Notes: generated by a model from the sequence alone, not told the origin. Shown: positions 1 to 7,146, counted from the stretch's first letter. The stretch is DNA of 9,645 nt from an uncultured Atopobiaceae bacterium (GCA_944321005.1 CALUJT010000067.1:1-9645); one strand, 5' to 3'. Translations and numbers: made by a program.

Positions 1-1503
1 ACCCAGAAGACCATGAACGAGGCCACGATCCGTCACCGCGAGGAGCTCGCGGAGCAGATCCGCGCCCTCCAGGAGCTCGGACAGCTCGGCAAGATCTACG
101 GCTTCGACATCTCCAAGCCCGCCAAGAACTTCCAGGAGGCCGTGCAGTGGCTGTACTTCGGCTACCTCGCCGCGGTCAAGGAGCAGAACGGCGCCGCCAT
201 GTCCATCGGCCGCAACTCCACCTTCCTCGACATCTACGCCGAGCGCGACCTCAAGGCCGGCAAGATCACCGAGGCCGAGGCCCAGGAGATCATCGACCAC
301 CTGGTCATGAAGCTGCGCATGGTCAAGTTCGCCCGCACCCCCGAGTACAACGAGCTCTTCTCCGGCGACCCGCAGTGGGTCACCGAGTCCATCGGCGGCA
401 TGGGCGTCGACGGCCGCTCCATGGTCACCAAGACCGCCTTCCGCTACCTCCACACCCTCGAGAACATGGGCACCAGCCCCGAGCCCAACCTCACGGTGCT
501 CTGGTCCACCCGCCTGCCCGAGGCCTTCAAGCGCTACTGCGCCAAGATCTCCATCACCACGAGCTCCATCCAGTACGAGAACGACGACCTCATGCGCGTC
601 TACCACGGCGACGACTACGCGATCGCCTGCTGCGTGTCCTCCATGCGCATCGGCAAGGAGATGCAGTTCTTCGGCGCCCGCGCCAACCTCGCCAAGTGCC
701 TGCTCTACGCGATCAACGGCGGCGTGGACGAGATCTCCAAGAAGCAGGTCGGCCCGGCGTTCCGTCCGGTGGTGGGCGATACGCTCGACTACGACGACGT
801 CGTCTCCAAGTACCGCGACATGATGCAGTGGCTGGCCGAGGTCTACGTCAACTCCCTCAACATCATCCACTACATGCACGACAAGTACTGCTACGAGCGC
901 CTGCAGATGGCCCTGCACGACGAGCACGTCCACCGCTGGTTCGCCACGGGCATCGCCGGCCTCTCCGTCGTGGCCGACTCCCTCTCCGCGATCAAGTACG
1001 CCAAGGTCAAGGTCGTCCGTGACGAGACCGGCCTCGTGACCGACTACCAGGTCGAGGGCGACTTCCCCAAGTACGGCAACGACGACGACCGCGTGGACCA
1101 GATCGCCCACGACGTGGTCGAGGTCTTCATGAAGTACGTCCGCGAGACCGACACCTACCGCAACTCCGTGCCCACGACCTCGATCCTCACCATCACCTCG
1201 AACGTGGTCTACGGCAACGCCACCGGCAACACGCCCGACGGCCGCCGCGCCGGCGAGCCCTTCGCCCCGGGCGCCAACCCGATGCACCGTCGTGACACCC
1301 ACGGCGCCGTCGCCTCGCTGGCCTCCGTCGCCAAGCTCCCGTTCAAGGACGCGCAGGACGGCATCTCCAACACGTTCTCCATCGTGCCCAACGCCCTCGG
1401 CAAGGACGGTGAGGTCATGTTCGGCGAGCTCGACCTCGACGCTCTCGGCGTTGACGTTGACATCCAGATCGAGAACCCCGCCCCCGACTGCGGCTGCTGC
1501 TAG
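1..1503 (+). CDS. pflB: Pyruvate formate-lyase catalytic body, lacking the glycyl-radical domain (5' partial)
   Basis: This is the catalytic part of formate acetyltransferase, which turns pyruvate and CoA into acetyl-CoA and formate in the anaerobic cytoplasm. The reading frame is open from base 1, so the ATG at 13 is internal; by comparison with E. coli PFL (from memory) about 208 N-terminal residues lie upstream. Visible landmarks are SGDPQW near residue 126, the paired catalytic cysteines in IACCVS (codons 628-633; E. coli Cys418/419), the FFGARAN arginine, and TITSNVVYG followed by NTPDGRRAG and GANPMH. Homology ends at [13 protein letters not shown]. Normal PFL would continue for about 80 residues with the radical Gly loop; here 28 unrelated residues follow, acidic and ending Asp-Cys-Gly-Cys-Cys, then TAG. 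The missing domain is encoded by the separate gene starting at 1635. Family assignment is very secure. Dependence on the separate domain is inferred. Confidence 0.96.
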   Translation, partial: TQKTMNEATIRHREELAEQIRALQELGQLGKIYGFDISKPAKNFQEAVQWLYFGYLAAVKEQNGAAMSIGRNSTFLDIYAERDLKAGKITEAEAQEIIDHLVMKLRMVKFARTPEYNELFSGDPQWVTESIGGMGVDGRSMVTKTAFRYLHTLENMGTSPEPNLTVLWSTRLPEAFKRYCAKISITTSSIQYENDDLMRVYHGDDYAIACCVSSMRIGKEMQFFGARANLAKCLLYAINGGVDEISKKQVGPAFRPVVGDTLDYDDVVSKYRDMMQWLAEVYVNSLNIIHYMHDKYCYERLQMALHDEHVHRWFATGIAGLSVVADSLSAIKYAKVKVVRDETGLVTDYQVEGDFPKYGNDDDRVDQIAHDVVEVFMKYVRETDTYRNSVPTTSILTITSNVVYGNATGNTPDGRRAGEPFAPGANPMHRRDTHGAVASLASVAKLPFKDAQDGISNTFSIVPNALGKDGEVMFGELDLDALGVDVDIQIENPAPDCGCC

Positions 1504-1512
1504 TCCTGTAAG

Positions 1513-1529
1513 TTGGGGACAGTCCCCAA
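1513..1529. repeat. 17-bp perfect palindrome between the two PFL gene pieces
   Basis: TTGGGGACAGTCCCCAA reads as 8-bp arms around a single central A. It lies 9 bases after the stop of the PFL body. No T-run follows, so it is not a standard intrinsic terminator. It could be a REP-like extragenic palindrome, a regulator operator, or an RNA hairpin protecting the 3' end of the upstream message. The symmetry is seen directly; the role is not known. Confidence 0.6.
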
Positions 1530-1552
1530 TCTACAGATTCGGTAATTGTTAC

Positions 1553-1580
1553 TTGTGCAGTGGCAATTATCGGGTACACT
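1553..1580 (+). promoter_or_regulatory. Candidate promoter for the separate glycyl-radical domain gene
   Basis: A -35-like TTGTGC (1553-1558) is followed after 16 bases by a -10-like TACACT (1575-1580). Transcription would begin near 1587, just before the 9-bp hairpin at 1593-1615, giving a short leader of about 48 nt. The matches to consensus are only partial, so this rests on spacing and position. If real, the small domain could be made in excess of the PFL body. Confidence 0.4.
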
Positions 1581-1592
1581 GTGAGAAACAGC

Positions 1593-1615
1593 GGGTCGCC
1601 CCTCGCGGGCGACCC
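1593..1615 (+). promoter_or_regulatory. 5' leader hairpin of the glycyl-radical domain gene
   Basis: GGGTCGCCC (1593-1601) and GGGCGACCC (1607-1615) form a perfect 9-bp stem with a CTCGC loop. No T-run follows. It ends 7 bases before the ribosome binding site AAAGGA (1623-1628) and would lie close to the 5' end of a message from the candidate promoter. Such 5' stem-loops can protect highly expressed mRNAs; that role here is inferred. Confidence 0.55.
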
Positions 1616-1634
1616 ATACGAGAAAGGAACTCAC

Positions 1635-1877
1635 ATGAGCACTTCTGCCGAGCAGGTCGACAACCTCGTCAGCATGATCGACGGCTACGTCGAGGAGGGT
1701 GGCCACCACCTCAACGTCAACGTCTTCACCAAGGAGACGCTGCTTGACGCCCAGGCCCACCCCGAGAAGTACCCCCAGCTCACCATTCGCGTCTCCGGCT
1801 ACGCGGTGAAGTTCAACTCCCTCACCAAGAAGCAGCAGGACGACGTCATCTCCCGTACCTTCCACGAGGCGATGTAA
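1635..1877 (+). CDS. grcA: Stand-alone glycyl-radical domain of pyruvate formate-lyase (GrcA/YfiD-like, 80 aa)
   Basis: This small cytoplasmic protein equals the C-terminal domain of PFL, the part that carries the protein radical. NLVSMIDGY (residues 10-18) aligns with the helix following residue 680 of E. coli [12 protein letters not shown] (22-30), HPEKYPQLT (42-50), [13 protein letters not shown] (52-64) and a C-terminal TFHEAM follow. Gly55 in RVSGYAV is the expected radical residue, activated by PflA. The ATG at 1635 has AAAGGA six bases upstream; the in-frame GTG at 1560 has no such site and would add unconserved residues. E. coli GrcA is about 127 aa and serves as a spare part for oxygen-damaged intact PFL. 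This protein has no GrcA-type N-terminal half and sits beside a PFL body that lacks the domain, so it more likely acts as an obligate subunit. The symbol reflects similarity only. Confidence 0.93.
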   Translation: MSTSAEQVDNLVSMIDGYVEEGGHHLNVNVFTKETLLDAQAHPEKYPQLTIRVSGYAVKFNSLTKKQQDDVISRTFHEAM

Positions 1878-1900
1878 GGTCAACCTGACCATTTAGGCTG

Positions 1901-1977
1901 ACGGCCCGGGCAATTGCTCCGCAAAGTGCTTCGCGCTCCGCGCTCAGAAAACTTTGCTTCGCAAATGCCCGGGCCGT
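1901..1977. repeat. 77-nt long imperfect foldback between the radical-domain gene and pflA
   Basis: Outer arms ACGGCCCGGGCA (1901-1912) and TGCCCGGGCCGT (1966-1977) pair perfectly over 12 bp. Inside, after a 1x1 mismatch, TTGC (1914-1917) pairs with GCAA (1961-1964). After a 3x3 internal loop, GCAAAGT (1921-1927) pairs with ACTTTGC (1951-1957), leaving a 23-nt apex that holds two GCGC copies. In all, 23 base pairs are arranged symmetrically. There is no T-run after the 3' arm. It may be a REP/BIME-like dispersed element or a processing or attenuation structure separating the expression of pflA from the PFL genes. Confidence 0.65.
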
Positions 1978-2023
1978 TCGCTCTATCATGGTGGTATTGC
2001 TTGTCTGGGTGGAAGGTGCGGAT

Positions 2024-2836
2024 GTGACTGTGGATACCGAGAAGAACGTGCGGGACGTTGACGTAATCGGGCGGGTTCACTCCACCGAGAGCTTTGGGAC
2101 GGTGGACGGCCCCGGCACGCGGTTCGTGGTGTTTTGCCAGGGCTGCCCGATGCGCTGTCAGTACTGCCACAACCCCGACACCTGGGAGTTCGCCCGCGCC
2201 GACGGCACAGGCCCCGGCACGAGCGTGACCGTCGGCGAGCTCCTCGAGCGCTACGAGCGCAACCGCCCCTTCTACCGCACCGGCGGCATCACCGTCACGG
2301 GCGGCGAGCCCATGGCGCAACCCGACTTCGTGGCCGCCCTGTTCCGCGCCGCGCACGCCGCGCCCGCCGGGCGCATCCACACCTGTCTGGACACCTCCGC
2401 GGCCACGTTCTCCGCCGAGCACGCGGGTCGCTTCTCCGCCCTGCTGGACGCGACCGACATGGTCCTTCTCGACATCAAGACCTCGAATCCCGCGCTCCAC
2501 GAGACCCTCTGCGGCCTGCCCGCCAGCCACGCCCTCGAGCTCGGCGAGGAGCTCGCGCGCCGACGCATCCCCACGCTGATCCGCCACGTCGTGGTCCCCG
2601 GCCTCACGGACTCCGAGGAGGAGTGCGCCGAGGTGGGCCGCATCATCGGAGACTGGGACAATGTCGTGGGGCTCGACTTCCTCCCCTACCACACGCTCGG
2701 CAAGACCAAGTACGAGAAGCTCGGCATCGACTACCCCCTCAAGGGCGTCAAGGCCATGAACGCCGCCCGTGCCAAGGAGCTGCGCAAGGTGGCGCTCGCC
2801 GCGCGTGCCGAGCGCCGTGCGGAGCGCGGGAGATAG
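2024..2836 (+). CDS. pflA: Pyruvate formate-lyase-activating enzyme (radical SAM, 270 aa)
   Basis: PflA uses a [4Fe-4S] cluster and S-adenosylmethionine to pull a hydrogen atom from the PFL radical glycine, here on the separate 80-aa domain. The cluster motif CxxxCxxC is Cys41, Cys45 and Cys48 in CPMRCQYCHNPDTWE. TGGEP (92-96) is the SAM-binding motif, with LLDIKT (148-153), HVVVPGLTDS (188-197) and the PFL-activase signature DFLPYHTLGKTKY (218-230). An additional Cys38 precedes the motif. Length fits the family (about 245-270 aa). The GTG at 2024 is preferred because GGAAGG (2011-2016) lies seven bases upstream; the in-frame ATG at 1988 has no ribosome binding site and abuts the foldback. 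Its place downstream of the split PFL genes supports PFL as the substrate rather than another glycyl-radical enzyme. Confidence 0.93.
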   Translation: MTVDTEKNVRDVDVIGRVHSTESFGTVDGPGTRFVVFCQGCPMRCQYCHNPDTWEFARADGTGPGTSVTVGELLERYERNRPFYRTGGITVTGGEPMAQPDFVAALFRAAHAAPAGRIHTCLDTSAATFSAEHAGRFSALLDATDMVLLDIKTSNPALHETLCGLPASHALELGEELARRRIPTLIRHVVVPGLTDSEEECAEVGRIIGDWDNVVGLDFLPYHTLGKTKYEKLGIDYPLKGVKAMNAARAKELRKVALAARAERRAERGR

Positions 2837-2852
2837 CGCGTGCCGTACGCCT

Positions 2853-2974
2853 AGAATCCCGAGTTGCGCATGACGTGGTTTGAAGTTTTGCATGCGTATT
2901 TCAGGATTTGCGGCCGTTTGGGCAAGAATCCCGAGTTGCGCGTTTTTCTCGCCACGCGCAACTCGGGATTCTTG
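2853..2974. repeat. Repeat cluster: two direct copies and one inverted copy, forming a 21-bp perfect hairpin
   Basis: AGAATCCCGAGTTGCGC occurs at 2853-2869 and 2926-2942 minus one base (2925-2941), and its reverse complement lies at 2957-2973. The second and third copies extend to a perfect 21-bp inverted repeat, 2923-2943 with 2954-2974, around a 10-nt loop. The first copy could pair with the third instead, giving an alternative fold. The cluster fills the gap between convergent pflA and DAHP synthase. It may act as a bidirectional transcription stop, but no T-run follows the stem on either strand, so a dispersed extragenic repeat is equally likely. Confidence 0.7.
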
Positions 2975-2995
2975 TCAGGACTAGGAAGGCCCGGC

Positions 2996-4024
2996 CTACG
3001 CCCGCTCGGCGATCTCCCTCACCAGGCGCTCGGTCTTCTCCCAGCCTATGCAGGCGTCCGTGATGGACTGGCCGTAGGTGCCGCCGCCCACCGGCTGGTT
3101 TCCGTCCACGAGATAGGACTCCACCATGAAGCCGCGCACGAGGTGGCGAATGGTGTCCGAGCGGCTCATGGAGTCGAGCACCTCGTGGATGATGCGGATC
3201 TGCTGGAACGGTCGCTTGCCCGAGTTGTCGTGGTTGCAGTCGATGACGGCCGCCGGGTTCTCAAAGCTCGCAGACGTGTACTTCTCCGCCAGGCGCTCGA
3301 GGTACTCGTAGTGGTAGTTGGGGTAGTTGATGCCGTCCAGCCCCACGTAGCCGCGCAGTACCGCGTGCGCGAGCGGGTTGCCCGTGGTGTTGACCTCCCA
3401 GTTGCGGAAGATGAAGGTCTGGCGCTGCTGTGCGGCGTAGATGGAGTTGAGCATGACGTCCGTGGAGCCGCCGGTGGGGTTCTTCATGCCAACCGGCATG
3501 GGCACGCCGGAGGCCACGAGGCGGTGCTCCTGGTTCTCCACCGAGCGCGCGCCAACCGCGATGTAGGCGAGCACGTCGATGAGGTACTGGTAGTTCGTGG
3601 GATAGAGCATCTCGTCGGCGGTGAAGAGCCCCGTCTCCTCCACCACGCGCAGGTGCATGCGGCGGATGGCCTTCACGCCCTCGAGCAGGTCGTCGGCCGC
3701 CTCGGGGTTGGGGTTGTGGAGCAGGCCCTTGTAACCGATGCCCTTGGTGCGCGGCTTGTTGGTGTAGACGCGCGGGATGACCACGATCTTGTCTGCCACG
3801 GTCTCCGCCAGCCTGGCGAGCCTGCAGGCGTAGTCGAGCACGGAGTCCTCGCGGTCCGCCGAGCACGGGCCTATGATCAGCAGCAGGCGGTCGTCGCGAC
3901 CGGAGAGGACGTCGGCCACGCTCCTGTCAAACGCCTCCTTGCGGGAGGCCATCTCCTCGGATAGCGGCATCTCCGCGCGGATGTCCTTGGGGATGGGCAG
4001 GAGACGCTTGAACTTCATTGCCAT
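2996..4024 (-). CDS. aroF: 3-deoxy-7-phosphoheptulonate (DAHP) synthase, class I (342 aa)
   Basis: This enzyme condenses phosphoenolpyruvate and erythrose 4-phosphate, the first step of the shikimate pathway to aromatic amino acids. It is the AroF/AroG/AroH type: GPCS with metal-ligand Cys54, KPRTKG (90-95), NPNPEAADDLL, GARSVENQEHR (158-168), the PEP-binding lysine in VGMKNPTGG (178-186), metal His265 in DCNHDNSGK, Glu302 in GFMVES, and an Asp323 region in GQSITDACIGWE. Length is typical (about 350 aa). There is no fused chorismate mutase or ACT domain. The ATG at 4024 has GGAGGT (4030-4035, minus strand) five bases upstream. It is convergent to pflA and divergent from the dipeptidase, so probably monocistronic. 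Which feedback type (Phe, Tyr, Trp) applies cannot be read from the sequence, so the symbol is nominal. Confidence 0.95.
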   Translation of the reverse strand: MAMKFKRLLPIPKDIRAEMPLSEEMASRKEAFDRSVADVLSGRDDRLLLIIGPCSADREDSVLDYACRLARLAETVADKIVVIPRVYTNKPRTKGIGYKGLLHNPNPEAADDLLEGVKAIRRMHLRVVEETGLFTADEMLYPTNYQYLIDVLAYIAVGARSVENQEHRLVASGVPMPVGMKNPTGGSTDVMLNSIYAAQQRQTFIFRNWEVNTTGNPLAHAVLRGYVGLDGINYPNYHYEYLERLAEKYTSASFENPAAVIDCNHDNSGKRPFQQIRIIHEVLDSMSRSDTIRHLVRGFMVESYLVDGNQPVGGGTYGQSITDACIGWEKTERLVREIAERA

Positions 4025-4059
4025 GGGTTACCTCCGGGCGGGTGGAACGTGCGCGTTGT

Positions 4060-4089
4060 ATTATCGCGCGTCCGACGGCGGGCGCACAA
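4060..4089 (-). promoter_or_regulatory. Candidate promoter of the DAHP synthase gene
   Basis: On the minus strand TTGTGC (4089-4084) and GATAAT (4065-4060) are separated by 18 bases, about 36 bases upstream of the start codon. The -10 is a five-of-six match to TATAAT. The -35-like hexamer is identical to the one proposed for the glycyl-radical domain gene. A short leader of about 30 nt leaves no room for a T-box or attenuator downstream of this promoter. Confidence 0.45.
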
Positions 4090-4190
4090 CGCCGAAAACC
4101 GATGTTCAAAATCTCTGCCGCCAGCCACAGCCGGCCTAGACTCCACCATCGTGCAAAGTTTGGTCCTTCGTGCGATGTTGGCGAGAGAAC

Positions 4191-4210
4191 TCCGGCGCGC
4201 CCACGCCGGA
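4191..4210. other. Small hairpin in the 299-bp divergent intergenic region
   Basis: TCCGGCG (4191-4197) and CGCCGGA (4204-4210) form a 7-bp stem with a 6-nt loop, roughly mid-way between the DAHP synthase and dipeptidase starts (4025-4323, the longest gene-free stretch here). Apart from this, the candidate DAHP synthase promoter and the dipeptidase ribosome binding site, I see no gene, tRNA, T-box or riboswitch core in that stretch. TAAGAT (4263-4268) could be a -10 for the dipeptidase, but no good -35 precedes it. Confidence 0.35.
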
Positions 4211-4323
4211 GCCGCACATGCCCCGCACCAAGAGCCGGCGTGCCGTTCCCCCGACCAATCGCTAAGATGGTGGCGACGCAACTAAGGCGCACCAGCCCGC
4301 GGCCCGGAGGCGAAGGAGACACC

Positions 4324-5784
4324 ATGCCCTGTACCACCATCCTTGTTGGCAAGAAGGCCAGCTACGACGGCTCCACCATCGTCGCCCGCAACGAGGACTC
4401 GTCGAACGGAGAGTTCTGCCCCAAGCGCTTCGTGGCGCGGGAGGCGCCCGAGGAGGGCACCGTCTACAGGAGCGTCATCTCGCACCTGGAGATCGAGCTG
4501 CCCGAGTCAGGCATGCGCTACACCGCCATGCCCAACGCGGACCTCAAGGAGGGTCTCTGGGAGGAGGCCGGCTTCAACGAGCGCAACGTGGGCATGAGCG
4601 CCACGGAAACCATCACCACCAACGAGCGCGTGCTCGCGGCAGACCCGCTCGTACGCCATGACCCCGTCGCCGGCACCCCCGGGGGCATCGGCGAGGAGGA
4701 CATGGTCACGCTGGTCCTCCCCTACGCCACGAGCGCCCGCGACGGCGTTTTGCGCCTGGGCGCGCTTCTGGAGCGCTACGGAACCTACGAGATGAACGGC
4801 GTCGCCTTCTCGGACGCTGACGAGATCTGGTGGCTCGAGACCGTGGGAGGCCACCACTGGATCGCGCGCCGCGTGCCCGACGACTCCTACGTCACCATGC
4901 CCAACCAGCTCGGCATCGACGACTTCGACCTCGACGACGCCTTCGGCGCGCAGGAGGAGAGCCTCTGCTCCGCGGACCTGCGCGAGTGGATGGAGGCAAA
5001 TCATCTCGACCTCACGATCGGCGTGCGCGGGGCGCACTTCAACCCGCGCGAGGCCTTCGGCAGCCACTCGGACTCCGACCACGTCTACAACACGCCGCGC
5101 GCCTGGGCCATGCAGCGCTTCCTCAGCCCGCACGCGGGTCCCTGGGACACGGCCGCGCCCGCGCAGGACTTTGGTCCGGAGAGCGACCGCATCCCCTGGT
5201 GCCGCGAGCCGGAGCGCAAGGTGACCGTCGAGGACGTCAAGTACGTCCTCTCCCTCCACTACCAGGGCACGCCCTACGATCCGTACGGCACGAACCCCGC
5301 CCACGTAGGTGTGCGCGGGCGCTATCGCCCCATCGGCATCAACCGCAACAGCCAGCTGGCCGTCCTGCAGATTCGACCCCACGTCGCGCCGGAGCGCGCC
5401 GCGCTGCAGTGGATTGCCTACGGCTCCAACGCCTTCAACGCGCTCGTGCCGCTCTACGCCAACGTCACGAAGGCCCCGTCCTACTTCGAGGACACCACCA
5501 CGCGCGTGACGAGCGAGAACTTCTACTGGGCAAACCGCCTCGTGGGCGCGCTCGCGGACGCCGCCTACGGTGCCTGCCTGCCGCACGTGGAGCGCTACCA
5601 GCAGGCGCTGACCGCGCGCTGCGCCGCGCTCGTGCGCGCGTGCGACGCCGATGGCGGGAGCCTCGAGGCCTGCAACGCCGCGATCGCGGACGAGTGCCGC
5701 CGCCAGACGGAGGACCTGCTAGACAAGGTCCTCTACGAGGCGAGCATGCACATGAGAAACGCCTTCTCCAGAAGCGACGGCTAG
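4324..5784 (+). CDS. pepD: C69-family dipeptidase (PepD type, 486 aa)
   Basis: This is a cysteine Ntn-hydrolase peptidase that splits dipeptides, probably recycling peptide-derived amino acids in the cytoplasm; no signal peptide or membrane segment is visible. The N-terminus CTTILVGKKAS (residues 3-13), then DGST and ARNEDS (21-26), closely follows Lactobacillus PepDA. Cys3 is the expected nucleophile and must become the N-terminal residue, so Met-Pro has to be removed. Further family-like segments are EIWWLETVGGHHW, ANRLVGALAD and the GTNPAHVGVRGRYRPI region. Length fits the family (about 470-500 aa). The ATG at 4324 is chosen because AAGGAG (4313-4318) lies five bases upstream and the family N-terminus begins there; the frame stays open to 4018 but the extra sequence is not protein-like. 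It is a single gene, convergent with metK. The exact dipeptide preference is unknown. Confidence 0.92.
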   Translation: MPCTTILVGKKASYDGSTIVARNEDSSNGEFCPKRFVAREAPEEGTVYRSVISHLEIELPESGMRYTAMPNADLKEGLWEEAGFNERNVGMSATETITTNERVLAADPLVRHDPVAGTPGGIGEEDMVTLVLPYATSARDGVLRLGALLERYGTYEMNGVAFSDADEIWWLETVGGHHWIARRVPDDSYVTMPNQLGIDDFDLDDAFGAQEESLCSADLREWMEANHLDLTIGVRGAHFNPREAFGSHSDSDHVYNTPRAWAMQRFLSPHAGPWDTAAPAQDFGPESDRIPWCREPERKVTVEDVKYVLSLHYQGTPYDPYGTNPAHVGVRGRYRPIGINRNSQLAVLQIRPHVAPERAALQWIAYGSNAFNALVPLYANVTKAPSYFEDTTTRVTSENFYWANRLVGALADAAYGACLPHVERYQQALTARCAALVRACDADGGSLEACNAAIADECRRQTEDLLDKVLYEASMHMRNAFSRSDG

Positions 5785-5794
5785 CGCACAAAAC

Positions 5795-5819
5795 GGGGGC
5801 ACGACGCCGCCGTGCCCCC
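5795..5819 (-). terminator. Intrinsic terminator of metK, possibly shared with the dipeptidase gene
   Basis: GGGGGCACG (5795-5803) and CGTGCCCCC (5811-5819) pair perfectly over 9 bp with a 7-nt loop. Read on the minus strand the stem is followed by GTTTTGTGC, a short T-run, so it suits metK, whose stop is 19 bases away. On the plus strand it follows the dipeptidase stop by 10 bases but lacks a T-run. Confidence 0.7.
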
Positions 5820-5838
5820 TGAGCCCGCGCTGGCCCTT

Positions 5839-7146
5839 CTATCTAGCGAGCTCCCCCACGGCGGCACGGAGCGCATCTGTGCGGTCCGTGCGCTCCCAGG
5901 TAAACTCGGGCAGCTCGCGGCCGAAGTGGCCGTAGGCGGCCGTCTTCTCGTAGATGGGGCGGCGCAGGTCCAGGTCACGGATGATGGCGCCGGGACGAAG
6001 GTCGAAGACACGATTCACGGCGGCCTCGATCGCGTCGTCCGCCACGACACCCGTGCCGAAGGTGTCCACCATCACGGAGAGCGGGTGGGAGACGCCGATG
6101 GCGTAGGCCAGCTGCACCTCGCAGCGATGCGCCAACCCCGCGGCCACCACGTTCTTGGCCACCCAGCGCGCGGCGTAGGCGGCGGAGCGGTCGACCTTGG
6201 TGCAGTCCTTGCCGGAGAAGCACCCGCCGCCGTGGCGGCCCATGCCGCCGTAGGTGTCCACGACGATCTTGCGGCCGGTGAGGCCGGTGTCGCCCATGGG
6301 GCCGCCCACCACGAAGCGGCCGGTGGGGTTGACGTAGACGTCCGCGCCGTGCCACTCGATGCCCACGGCGTCCATCACGGGGGCTATGACGTAGTCCACC
6401 ATGTCCGCCTTGATGACGCCCATGTCCTCGACGGCGGGGTCGTGCTGGGTGGAGACCACGATTGCGGTGACCTCGACGGGGCGGTCGTCCTCGTAGCGCA
6501 CGGTCACCTGGGTCTTGCCGTCCGGGCGCAGGTAGGGCACCTGCCCGTTGCGACGCACCTCGGCGAGGCGCTCGGCCATGCGGGAGGCCAGGTAGTGCGG
6601 CATGGGCATGAGGACGTCGGTCTCGTCGGTGGCGTAGCCGAACATCATGCCCTGGTCGCCGGCGCCGGTGCGGTCGAGGGGGTCCGTGGTGCTGCCGGCC
6701 TGCGCGTCGAAGGACTCGTCGACGCCGGCGGCGATGTCGGGGCTCTGCTCGTGGATGAGGTTGAGGACGCCGCAGGTGTCCGCGTCGAAGCCGTACTTGG
6801 CGCGGTCGTAGCCGATGCGGCGGATGACGTCGCGCGCGATGGTCTGCACGTCAAGGTAGGCCTCGGTGCGAATCTCCCCGGCGATGATCACGGTGCCGGT
6901 GGTGACGAAGGTCTCGCAGGCGCAGCGGACGTTGTCCACGTTGGCCGGGACGCCGGAGGGCGAGACGTAGCCCTCGCTCTGGAGCTGCGCCTCCTTGGCG
7001 AGAAGGGCGTCGAGGATGGCGTCGGAGACCTGGTCGCAGATCTTGTCCGGGTGACCCTCGGTCACGCTCTCGGACGTGAAGAGGTAGCTGCGGGGGGCGG
7101 GCGCGGCGCTCGCGGCGTCGCAGGCGGAACGATCGAGGTGGGACAT
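5839..7146 (-). CDS. metK: S-adenosylmethionine synthetase (435 aa)
   Basis: MetK makes SAM from methionine and ATP; SAM is also the co-substrate of the PflA encoded in this window. Motifs in order are [17 protein letters not shown] (23-39, with the catalytic His and Asp), [15 protein letters not shown] (161-175), the active-site Arg-Lys in [16 protein letters not shown] (286-301), and the P-loop-like [16 protein letters not shown] (306-321). In the last, Cys309 and Cys315 replace the Ala and Pro of the E. coli motif GGGAFSGKDPSKVDRS. The start at 7146 has AAGGA six bases upstream. An in-frame ATG at 7305 would add 53 unconserved residues across an intergenic hairpin, so it is rejected. Even so the protein has about 17 residues before FTSES that E. 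coli MetK lacks. No SAM-I-type riboswitch core was recognised in the leader. Confidence 0.96.
   Translation of the reverse strand: MSHLDRSACDAASAAPAPRSYLFTSESVTEGHPDKICDQVSDAILDALLAKEAQLQSEGYVSPSGVPANVDNVRCACETFVTTGTVIIAGEIRTEAYLDVQTIARDVIRRIGYDRAKYGFDADTCGVLNLIHEQSPDIAAGVDESFDAQAGSTTDPLDRTGAGDQGMMFGYATDETDVLMPMPHYLASRMAERLAEVRRNGQVPYLRPDGKTQVTVRYEDDRPVEVTAIVVSTQHDPAVEDMGVIKADMVDYVIAPVMDAVGIEWHGADVYVNPTGRFVVGGPMGDTGLTGRKIVVDTYGGMGRHGGGCFSGKDCTKVDRSAAYAARWVAKNVVAAGLAHRCEVQLAYAIGVSHPLSVMVDTFGTGVVADDAIEAAVNRVFDLRPGAIIRDLDLRRPIYEKTAAYGHFGRELPEFTWERTDRTDALRAAVGELAR

Noticed and set aside
1504..1634. The PFL split could be a frameshift or premature stop from sequencing error or pseudogenisation
   Set aside because: The gap plus the foreign tail adds about 215 nt with no PFL homology, both pieces are otherwise intact with all key residues, and the small gene has a proper start site and its own ribosome binding site. 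No one- or two-base change would fuse them into normal PFL.
1880..2893. 337-codon minus-strand open frame covering pflA and the flanking repeats
   Set aside because: It runs through both intergenic foldbacks and lies over pflA, and its sequence resembles no protein family.
2864..3964. Long open frame on the plus strand opposite DAHP synthase
   Set aside because: It has no recognisable family, is very rich in Val/Ala/His as expected for the complement of a GC-rich gene, and lies wholly over a certain minus-strand gene.
4025..4323. T-box or tryptophan/phenylalanine attenuator upstream of DAHP synthase
   Set aside because: No T-box sequence (TGGNACCGCG) on the minus strand, and the likely promoter leaves only about 30 nt of leader.
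4507..5586. Long minus-strand open frame opposite the dipeptidase
   Set aside because: Same antisense shadow pattern; no conserved motif and no ribosome binding site in context.
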